Source of the DNA: Candidatus Omnitrophota bacterium
GTDB taxonomy: Bacteria; Omnitrophota; Gorgyraeia; Zapsychrales; Zapsychraceae
Assembly (NCBI GenBank): GCA_030634235.1
Contig: DAOWBD010000076.1
Coordinates: 1 to 5,392 of the forward strand
Reading direction: 5' to 3'
Length of the DNA stretch: 5,392 bases
The position numbers and the translations under genes were made by a program. Shown here in pieces: positions 1-5,392 of the stretch; positions within the stretch are counted from its first letter, which is position 1, and the number at the start of each line of letters is the position of its first letter. The notes beneath the pieces are model-generated. The model was not told where the DNA came from and made no database searches. It saw only the letters and a program-made list of their open reading frames with translations.

Positions 1-1308
1 CATTTTATTACGGCGAAACGTCTTGGCGTTGATGTCCAGCGGTTTGCATTGGGTTTTGGCCCGACACTTTTTTCCAAGGTCTATAACGGAACGACGTATA
101 TGATCAATGCGATCCCTCTCGGCGGGTATGTCAAGATGGCTGGGGACGACCGTATGGAGTGCAAGGGAGCCCCAGGGGAATTTTATTCACAACCGGTCGG
201 CCACCGCTCTCTGGTCGTTTTAAACGGCCCTGTTGTGAACTTTTTTCTGGCGTATATCAGCTTTGTTTTTGTGTTCATGATCGGTTATCCTGGCCAATCA
301 ACCGTGATTACGAGCCTTGTCAACGGTGGTCCGGCGCAGGTGGCCGGTTTAAAGGAGGGCGACAAAATCGTTGCGATCAATTCGAAAGGGGTTTATGGAT
401 GGCTAAATCTCGAGACAAGGCTCGAAGGGGATAAGTCCGGACCGATGGATGTAACTGTCATACGCGAAGGCGAAGAAGTAACACGAACGGTTGTACCTGA
501 AATTGTGAATAGTCCAAATTTAGTCGGCCGGTTGCGAACGATGCGGGATCTCGGTATCGATAGCCTTCCAAACATTATCGGCGGGTTCGTTGAAGGGGGT
601 ATTGCGGAGACATCAGGGTTGCAAGGTGGCGACAGGATTATCGCGATCGATAATCAAACGATCACGAGCTGGGCGGGTTTAAAAGACGCAATTGCGAATT
701 CAACGGGAAGACAGATCGTCTTGAAGCTGGTGCGAGACGGTCAGGTCATTGTCATAGCGATTACCCCGAAAATTGATATCGATATTGATGGGAACGGACA
801 GGAGATCAAAACCCGGAAGATCGGTATCGGCCCGCAGCAGGATCTTGATCTTTACAAGTTCGGATTTGTAAGCTCTTTGATCCATTCGGGAGAAGAACTG
901 GTTTTTATTACGGTATTAACCTATGAATCGCTCTACCGGATGATCACGGGGGCGATATCCGCGAAAGAATCCGTGACCGGTCCCGTCGGAATATTTTATA
1001 TCGTTAAAGGGGCGGCCGAAGAGGGTATTTCGCATCTGCTGTTTATTCTTGGCGTTATCAGCGCGAGTCTCGCGATCTTCAATTTACTGCCTTTGATCCC
1101 GTTGGACGGCGGGCACCTTTTCTTATTTGGTATTGAAAAAATAAGGGGAAAGGCTCTATCGCCAAAAGTTGATGAATATATTGCGCGTTTTGGATTTGGG
1201 TTGATCATTTCGCTTGCGTTATTCGTATTTTACAGTGATTTCGCGCGTTTTGGATGGACCGAAAATATCAGCGGCTGGTTTATCCAGTTGAGAAAAATGT
1301 TCCCGTGA
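1..1308 (+). CDS. rseP: RseP-type site-2 intramembrane zinc metalloprotease, 5' end cut off by window
   Basis: Intramembrane zinc protease of the inner membrane; family members cut transmembrane anti-sigma factors and leftover signal peptides. The frame is open from base 1, and 435 residues are visible before the TGA at 1306-1308. Aligned by memory to E. coli RseP (450 aa), residue 1 (His, then Phe) is the second His of HExxH, so only about 25 N-terminal residues are missing. Visible landmarks are the segment AIPLGGYVKM (residues 37-46), NGPVVN followed by a membrane segment (about 75-97), PDZ1 (about 101-166, core GLKEGDKIVAIN), PDZ2 (about 192-256, core GLQGGDRIIAID), a membrane segment leading into NLLPLIPLDGGH (361-372, whose Asp at 1105-1107 is the third zinc ligand), and a final membrane helix near 399-414. 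The first ATG-like position inside the window (TTG at 49) is not the start. The next gene follows after 39 bases. The family call is very secure; the substrate is not visible. Confidence 0.96.
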   Translation, partial: HFITAKRLGVDVQRFALGFGPTLFSKVYNGTTYMINAIPLGGYVKMAGDDRMECKGAPGEFYSQPVGHRSLVVLNGPVVNFFLAYISFVFVFMIGYPGQSTVITSLVNGGPAQVAGLKEGDKIVAINSKGVYGWLNLETRLEGDKSGPMDVTVIREGEEVTRTVVPEIVNSPNLVGRLRTMRDLGIDSLPNIIGGFVEGGIAETSGLQGGDRIIAIDNQTITSWAGLKDAIANSTGRQIVLKLVRDGQVIVIAITPKIDIDIDGNGQEIKTRKIGIGPQQDLDLYKFGFVSSLIHSGEELVFITVLTYESLYRMITGAISAKESVTGPVGIFYIVKGAAEEGISHLLFILGVISASLAIFNLLPLIPLDGGHLFLFGIEKIRGKALSPKVDEYIARFGFGLIISLALFVFYSDFARFGWTENISGWFIQLRKMFP

Positions 1309-1338
1309 ACAATTCTTTATTTGAACCTCTAATTCGGC

Positions 1339-1342
1339 AGGA
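1339..1342 (+). promoter_or_regulatory. Ribosome binding site of the cpaF-like gene
   Basis: AGGA ends five bases before the ATG at 1348 and supports that start. It lies in the 39-base gap after rseP (1309-1347), the largest gap here. The gap shows no convincing hairpin, U-tract or well-spaced -35/-10 pair, so transcription probably reads through from rseP. Confidence 0.6.
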
Positions 1343-1347
1343 TTAAT

Positions 1348-2616
1348 ATGAGTGAAACAGATTTAAGAGAGAGAATCAACAGGTATCTGATCAAGGAAAC
1401 AGATTTTCTTAAAGTCAAAGATACCATGAACGAGGAACAGCTGAGAAACTTTGTCAATCAGTCGATTTCTGATCTTTGTCATCAGCATCATTTTCAATTA
1501 GATTTCGAAACGCGCGCGGAGGTCATCCGGGCACTTGTCAGTGCGGTCACGAGCATGGGGCCGCTACGTCCTCTTATGGAGGATCCGACTATTTCGGAGA
1601 TCATGGTTAACGGGGCCAAACAGATCTACATACAGCGTGAAGGACGCATCTATAAATCTGATATCAAGTTTGAAAATAACCAGGAGCTTCTTCATACTGT
1701 CCAGAAAGTTCTGGCCGGGTCGGGATCGAACAAGCGCGTCGATGAATCTTCGCCTTATGTTGATTTTTCACTAGCTGATGGCTCGCGGGTCAATATCATT
1801 CTGCCGCCGTGTTCGATGGTCGGACCGGTTATGACCATCCGGAAATTCAGCGATGACATCGGAACCGTGGACGATCTTCTGGAACTGAAAACGATGGATA
1901 AAAAGATCGCGACATTACTGATCGCCGCAATGAAGGCGAAATTCAATATTATTTTTTGCGGTTCGACAGGCGCCGGTAAAACGACGATGTTAAATGTGTT
2001 TTCACGGCATATTCCATCACATGAGCGGATCATTACGATCGAAGATACTCCTGAATTGCGTTTGGTTCAGGACCATGTTGTCAGTCTCGCGTCGAAGCCG
2101 TCGAATATCGAGGGGAAGGGCGAGATCACCATGCGCGAGCTTTTTGTCAATTCGCTGCGCATGCGGCCGGACCGCGTTATCATTGGAGAGATCCGGGGTG
2201 ATGAGTTGCTTGACCTGATCCAGTCGATTAGCAGTGGACACAGCGGTTCATTAGCGATTCTCCACTCGGAGACGACGGAAGACTGTTTCAACCGCATGCT
2301 GACGATCATGTTGATGACTGGCATTCAGCTGGCGACCAATGAGATCCAGAAGATCATCGCAAAATCGATCGATCTGATCGTCCACGTCGAGTTATTTATG
2401 GACGGGAAACGCCGTGTGACTGCTGTCTCCGACGTTTATTTTGATAATAAAACAGAGAAGATTGTTATAAATGATGTCTTTCAGTTCAAGCAAAGCGGGA
2501 TGAGCAAGTCGGGTGAGGTTCTCGGCGAATGGGTTATGGACAAAACACCGCCGTCCTGCATACAGAAATTCCACAAGCATATGGTTAAATTGCCGGACGG
2601 TTTTTTTAACGAATAG
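1348..2616 (+). CDS. CpaF/TadA-type secretion (Tad/Flp pilus) ATPase, complete, orphan in a housekeeping operon
   Basis: Predicted cytoplasmic hexameric ATPase of the type II/IV secretion superfamily, 422 aa; CpaF/TadA relatives power Flp-type pilus assembly and retraction. Residues 1-70 are a predicted helical N-terminal region. Residues about 71-170 form the N-terminal sensor-like domain, with the family phrases DPTISEIMVNG (79-89) and MTIRKF (162-167). The motor domain has Walker A GSTGAGKTT (205-213, Lys211), the Asp box IITIEDTPELRL (228-239), the CpaF-typical NIEGKGEIT stretch (253-261), Walker B VIIGEIRGDE (277-286) and a His box GHSGSLAILHSE (297-308). There is no FHA or receiver domain and no transmembrane helix. 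The ATG at 1348 has AGGA five bases upstream and the length fits the family. All catalytic motifs are present, so it should be active. The NIEGKGE stretch favours CpaF over PilT, GspE or VirB11. No tadB/tadC, pilin or peptidase gene is nearby, so its real partner is unknown. Confidence 0.93.
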   Translation: MSETDLRERINRYLIKETDFLKVKDTMNEEQLRNFVNQSISDLCHQHHFQLDFETRAEVIRALVSAVTSMGPLRPLMEDPTISEIMVNGAKQIYIQREGRIYKSDIKFENNQELLHTVQKVLAGSGSNKRVDESSPYVDFSLADGSRVNIILPPCSMVGPVMTIRKFSDDIGTVDDLLELKTMDKKIATLLIAAMKAKFNIIFCGSTGAGKTTMLNVFSRHIPSHERIITIEDTPELRLVQDHVVSLASKPSNIEGKGEITMRELFVNSLRMRPDRVIIGEIRGDELLDLIQSISSGHSGSLAILHSETTEDCFNRMLTIMLMTGIQLATNEIQKIIAKSIDLIVHVELFMDGKRRVTAVSDVYFDNKTEKIVINDVFQFKQSGMSKSGEVLGEWVMDKTPPSCIQKFHKHMVKLPDGFFNE

Positions 2617-2618
2617 GA
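2615..2618 (+). promoter_or_regulatory. Ribosome binding site of proS, overlapping the cpaF stop codon
   Basis: AGGA starts within the TAG stop of the cpaF-like gene (2614-2616) and ends eight bases before the ATG at 2627. It decides the proS start against the in-frame upstream ATG at 2513. Ribosomes ending cpaF translation would stand on this site, so some coupling is likely (inference). Confidence 0.65.
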
Positions 2619-2626
2619 TTAGCGAT

Positions 2627-3907
2627 ATGAAATGGTCAAAATATTTTATACCGACACTCAAAGAAACGCCGATAGGCACTGAAGCGGTCAGTCATCAACT
2701 TTCGTTGCGCGCGGGACTCGTGCACATGCTTACGTCGGGTGTTTATTCATATCTTCCACTGGGTCTGAGGGTTCTTAAACGTATTGAAGATATCATTCGC
2801 GAAGAAATGAACGCGGTCGGCGCCAATGAACTTTTTCTGCCATGCCTGCATCCCCTTGATCTCTGGAAGGAGACAGGGCGTGATAAAGTGCTGGCCGATG
2901 TTATGATCAAGTTCGAGGACAATCGAAAGCGTCCGATGTGCTTAGGCCCGACTCATGAAGAGGTAATCACGAATTTGGTCAAAGATTTTGTCCAGTCATA
3001 CCGGCAGCTTCCGGTCGTTCTTTATCAGATTCAGACGAAATTCCGCGATGAATTGCGGACACGTTTCGGTATTGTTCGGGCCTGTGAGTTTATTATGAAG
3101 GATGCTTATAGTTTTGACCGTGATCAGGAGGGGCTCCAGAAGAATTATGACTTGATGTATGGGGCCTACAAGAACGTTTTTAAGCGATGCGGCCTGGAGA
3201 CGGTTATTTTAGAAGCTGATTCCGGGGCGATGGGCGGCGATGTGTCGCATGAATTTATGGTCCCGGCTTCAATCGGTGAAGATACGATCGTCAGTTGCAG
3301 TGCGTGTGGCCTTCAGGCCGGTGCGACGGAAGAAAGGGCGGAAGGCACGTCCTGCCCGAAATGCAAAAAGGGAAAGCTCACGGCGCAGGTCGCTATTGAA
3401 TTGGGTCACATCTTTCAATTAGGAACGAAATACAGTAAGGCCCAAGGCGCACAATTCCTTGATGAGAACGGGAAGCAGCAATCGATTATTATGGGATGTT
3501 ACGGCATCGGTGTCAGTAGGGTAATCGCGGCGATTATTGAAAAACACAATGATGCTAACGGGATCATATGGCCGCGTGAGGTGGCCCCGTTTGACGTGGA
3601 GATCTTACCGATACAAGGATCGAAAGAAGATGGCGAGATCAAGGGCCTGACAGAGCAGTATTACGCGGATCTGACGGCGGGCGGGTTAGATGTCCTTGTT
3701 GATGACCGTGAGGAAAGCGCGGGGCGCAAGTTCAATGACGCCGATCTTATCGTTATTCCGATTCGGATCACGATCGGCAAGCGTAATCTGGCTGAAGGAA
3801 AGGTCGAGATCAAGCTGCGAGAGACCAATGAGGTGATTTTGGTCGAAAAGGACCAGGTAGCGAAAAAGATTGCTGAGATGACAAGGCCTGTATGTGCGAC
3901 AAATTGA
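2627..3907 (+). CDS. proS: Prolyl-tRNA synthetase, bacterial type, lacking the INS editing domain
   Basis: Class II aminoacyl-tRNA synthetase that charges tRNA(Pro) with proline in the cytoplasm. I chose the ATG at 2627 (426 aa) because MKWSKYFIPTLKE matches family N-termini and AGGA lies eight bases upstream. An in-frame ATG at 2513 would add 38 residues lying wholly over the end of cpaF, with no family resemblance. Landmarks are motif 1 (about 38-80), the proline-binding GPTHEE loop (108-112 area), motif 2 FRDELRTRFG...EF (139-155), SHEF (207-210), GHIFQLGTKYS (260-270), motif 3 GCYGIGVSR (290-298) and a C-terminal anticodon-binding domain (about 320-426). Most bacterial ProRS have about 570 aa, with an INS domain of about 180 residues between motifs 2 and 3. 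Here that insert is absent, leaving a short linker between CSAC (224-227) and CPKC (243-246), a likely zinc ribbon. Aminoacylation looks intact, but cis-editing of Ala-tRNA(Pro) should be lost. It starts 10 bases after cpaF and overlaps rimP by 16. Confidence 0.97.
   Translation: MKWSKYFIPTLKETPIGTEAVSHQLSLRAGLVHMLTSGVYSYLPLGLRVLKRIEDIIREEMNAVGANELFLPCLHPLDLWKETGRDKVLADVMIKFEDNRKRPMCLGPTHEEVITNLVKDFVQSYRQLPVVLYQIQTKFRDELRTRFGIVRACEFIMKDAYSFDRDQEGLQKNYDLMYGAYKNVFKRCGLETVILEADSGAMGGDVSHEFMVPASIGEDTIVSCSACGLQAGATEERAEGTSCPKCKKGKLTAQVAIELGHIFQLGTKYSKAQGAQFLDENGKQQSIIMGCYGIGVSRVIAAIIEKHNDANGIIWPREVAPFDVEILPIQGSKEDGEIKGLTEQYYADLTAGGLDVLVDDREESAGRKFNDADLIVIPIRITIGKRNLAEGKVEIKLRETNEVILVEKDQVAKKIAEMTRPVCATN
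3883..3886 (+). promoter_or_regulatory. Weak ribosome binding site of rimP, inside proS
   Basis: AAGG ends five bases before the ATG at 3892, within the last proS codons. It is a poor match to the consensus, so rimP initiation may depend largely on ribosomes that have just translated proS and terminate at 3905-3907. Confidence 0.35.
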
Positions 3908-4347
3908 CAGAACAGATTAAAGCTCTTATAATGCCATACATTGATGAAGTATCCGCCGCGCTTGTCGAATTGAATGTTAAGCATAGTGGAAAGACCGTTG
4001 TGATTGATATTATTGCCGACCGGCCCGGTGGTATCACGGCTGGTGAATGTGCGTGCATTAACAAGAAAGTTAATCGTGACATCGAAGAAAAGCAATGGTT
4101 TGGCGAGGATTATGTTGTTGAGGTTGCGTCGCCGGGATTAGACAGGGATCTTAAGACAGCAAAAGATTTTTCACGGGTATTAAGCCGGAGGATAAGGGTT
4201 CATCTTTTGGAGACGATTGAGGAAAAGGTTGAGCATCTTGGCGAGGTTGTTGAAGTTACGGAGAGTGAAATTTTAATCAAAACGAAGGATAAAACCATCA
4301 CGATACCGTTAGGATGTATTTCCAAAGCGGTACAGGTGATCGAATAG
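3892..4347 (+). CDS. rimP: Ribosome maturation factor RimP
   Basis: Cytoplasmic assembly factor for the 30S ribosomal subunit; the family assists maturation of the head region and S12 incorporation. It has 151 aa, the usual size. The N-terminal alpha/beta domain (about 1-88) carries RPGGITAGECACINKKVN (44-61), equivalent to the family's PGGIT-x-x-x-C block, and EVASPGLDRDL (77-87), the RimP signature, usually written SPGLDRPL. A small SH3-like beta domain follows (about 95-151), ending in IPLGCISKAVQVIE. The ATG at 3892 gives the expected 10-20 residues before the first conserved block. In-frame alternatives are TTG at 3904 and ATG at 3931; the latter would remove most of helix 1. The start lies inside the last codons of proS, with only a weak AAGG upstream, so translation is probably coupled to proS. 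nusA follows after 20 bases, the classical rimP-nusA pairing. Confidence 0.96.
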   Translation: MCDKLTEQIKALIMPYIDEVSAALVELNVKHSGKTVVIDIIADRPGGITAGECACINKKVNRDIEEKQWFGEDYVVEVASPGLDRDLKTAKDFSRVLSRRIRVHLLETIEEKVEHLGEVVEVTESEILIKTKDKTITIPLGCISKAVQVIE

Positions 4348-4352
4348 AGACA

Positions 4353-4360
4353 GAGGAAGG
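4353..4360 (+). promoter_or_regulatory. Strong ribosome binding site of nusA
   Basis: GAGGAAGG ends seven bases before the ATG at 4368, in the 20-base gap after the rimP stop. It is the best Shine-Dalgarno match in the window and fixes the nusA start. Confidence 0.7.
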
Positions 4361-4367
4361 TGAAGTT

Positions 4368-5392
4368 ATGGAAAGTGTTGAATTATTAGGAATTCTTGAA
4401 CAGTTGGAGCGTGATAAGGGTATCAAAAAAGAGATCCTCATCGAGGCGGTCGAGGCGGCGGTGGCGTCGGCTGCCAGGAAATTATGGACAGTCGATAAGG
4501 AAGATGATATTCGTGTTGTTTTGGATATCAAAACCGGTAAGCTGACCGCTTATGCCGGTAATGAGGAGATCCGCTCAAGCGAATTCGGACGCATCGCGGC
4601 GCAAACGGCGAAGCAGGTCGTTATCCAGCGGATCCGCGAGGCGGAAAAGGACGTTATCTTTGAAGAATATCAGGAGAGGATCGGAGAGATTATCAGCGGG
4701 GCGGTCTACCGCTTTGAGAAGGGTAGTATCATCGTTGACCTTGGAAAAACCGAGGCCTATATTCCGAAGAAGGAGCAGTCGTCGAAAGAGGAATTCCGGC
4801 AGAGCGATCGCATCCGCGCGTATGTTTTAGATGTTCGCCGTGAAAACAGGGGGCCGCAGATCGTTCTGTCTCGGGCGCATCCGAATTTTATCAAGCGCTT
4901 GTTCCAGTTGGAGGTTCCGGAGATATTCGAAGGGATCGTTGAGATCAAGGCGATTGCAAGGGATGTCGGCGAGCGGACGAAGATCGCGGTGTGTTCAAAA
5001 GATGAGAAGGTAGATTGTGTCGGGGCCTGTGTCGGCATGCGGGGTTCTCGCGTCAAGAATATCGTCTCGGAGCTTCAAGGCGAGAAGATCGATATTGTCC
5101 GGTATGCGTCGGATATTAAAGAATATATTCAGGCGGCGCTTTCTCCGGCCGAGATCTCACAGATCCAGCTTGATTTTGACGACAGGAAAGCCAACATCAT
5201 TGTTGCGGATGACCAATTATCTTTGGCGATTGGCAAGCATGGCCAGAATGTGCGCTTGGCCAGCCAGCTTGTTGAATGGGAATTGAACCTGTTCTCGTTT
5301 GAACAATGGAAGCAGTTGCAGGAAGAGAGAGATTCGGATGAAGAAACCGAAGAAGAGGTTTCAATCGCGGACCTTTCCGGCGTCGGGGATAA
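4368..5392 (+). CDS. nusA: Transcription termination/antitermination factor NusA, 3' end cut off by window
   Basis: RNA polymerase-associated elongation factor that modulates pausing, intrinsic termination and antitermination, and binds RNA. The frame is open from the ATG at 4368 to the window end (341 codons plus two bases), with no stop. Visible domains are the N-terminal RNAP-binding domain (about 1-105, with SEFGRIAAQTAKQVVIQRIR at 71-90), S1 (about 106-172, GAVYRFEKGSIIVDLGKTEA), KH1 (about 185-260, loop GMRGSRV at 223-229) and KH2 (about 261-312, loop GKHGQNV at 289-295). An acidic linker (319-330, DSDEETEEE) then leads to LSGVGD at 336-341, the start of a helix-hairpin-helix of the kind found in NusA C-terminal domains. 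Strong GAGGAAGG lies upstream. infB would be expected next downstream. KH1 carries DCVGAC (216-221), where many homologues have DPVGAC. The family call is essentially certain; the full length is unknown. Confidence 0.97.
   Translation, partial: MESVELLGILEQLERDKGIKKEILIEAVEAAVASAARKLWTVDKEDDIRVVLDIKTGKLTAYAGNEEIRSSEFGRIAAQTAKQVVIQRIREAEKDVIFEEYQERIGEIISGAVYRFEKGSIIVDLGKTEAYIPKKEQSSKEEFRQSDRIRAYVLDVRRENRGPQIVLSRAHPNFIKRLFQLEVPEIFEGIVEIKAIARDVGERTKIAVCSKDEKVDCVGACVGMRGSRVKNIVSELQGEKIDIVRYASDIKEYIQAALSPAEISQIQLDFDDRKANIIVADDQLSLAIGKHGQNVRLASQLVEWELNLFSFEQWKQLQEERDSDEETEEEVSIADLSGVGD

Noticed and set aside
159..434. Open frame of 91 codons overlapping rseP in another plus-strand frame
   Set aside because: It is fully contained in the conserved RseP frame, with no domain resemblance and no gene-like context.
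1309..1347. Possible promoter in the rseP-cpaF gap (TTGAAC at 1321-1326 with an A/T-rich stretch before the ATG)
   Set aside because: The A/T-rich GATTAAT is only about 14 bases further on and touches the start codon, so no acceptable -35/-10 spacing or leader exists. Read-through from rseP is simpler.
2513..2626. N-terminal extension of proS from an in-frame ATG at 2513
   Set aside because: The extra 38 residues lie wholly over the end of the cpaF-like gene, resemble no ProRS N-terminus, and the ATG at 2627 has a well-placed AGGA.
3661..4095. Antisense open frame of 144 codons spanning the proS-rimP junction
   Set aside because: It lies entirely opposite two well-recognised genes, its translation is Ser/Thr/Arg-rich with no recognisable domain, and it shows no convincing ribosome site. 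It is a shadow of the sense coding.
4552..5286. Several plus-strand open frames of 60-92 codons and one minus-strand frame of 99 codons inside the nusA region
   Set aside because: The continuous NusA frame runs through this whole stretch with all its domains. The other frames give Arg/Ser-rich translations typical of out-of-frame reading.

Overview
This window is one tightly packed, all plus-strand bacterial housekeeping segment with five protein genes: the 3' part of rseP (site-2 protease), a cpaF/tadA-type secretion ATPase, proS (prolyl-tRNA synthetase), rimP (30S maturation factor) and the 5' part of nusA. Gaps are tiny (39, 10 and 20 bases), proS and rimP overlap by 16 bases, and no terminator-like hairpin with a U-run is apparent between genes. 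The whole stretch is therefore best read as one operon that continues past both window edges. All five reading frames look intact and no RNA gene, insertion sequence, CRISPR array or long repeat was seen.

The order rseP - [x] - proS - rimP - nusA is the widespread arrangement that links the envelope/isoprenoid cluster (commonly uppS-cdsA-dxr-rseP-ispG) to the translation/antitermination cluster (rimP-nusA-infB). An RseP with two PDZ domains fits a diderm, or at least non-actinobacterial, bacterium. Moderate G+C content, the NusA wording (long NTD helix, conserved GACVGMRG and IGKHGQNVRLAS segments, helix-hairpin-helix start after an acidic linker) and the orphan CpaF suggest an uncultured lineage such as Omnitrophota or a related phylum. 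That placement is recalled from general family resemblance and is tentative.

Region by region: 1-1308 encodes RseP from the second histidine of its HExxH site to its end. Positions 1348-2616 encode a complete 422-residue CpaF-like ATPase, in the place where ispG often lies. Positions 2627-3907 encode a compact 426-residue ProRS without the INS (Ala-tRNA(Pro) editing) domain, although the two Cys pairs that often flank that domain are kept. Positions 3892-4347 encode RimP. Positions 4368-5392 encode the first 341 residues of NusA, up to the start of its C-terminal HhH region.

Functionally, proS, rimP and nusA serve translation and transcription elongation, while RseP works in the inner membrane. 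The CpaF ATPase is the contextual outsider: its relatives drive Tad/Flp-type pili, but no pilus partner gene is visible here. No clearly new biological system is visible. The points most worth checking are the editing-domain-free ProRS and the orphan CpaF inside an otherwise conserved housekeeping operon.
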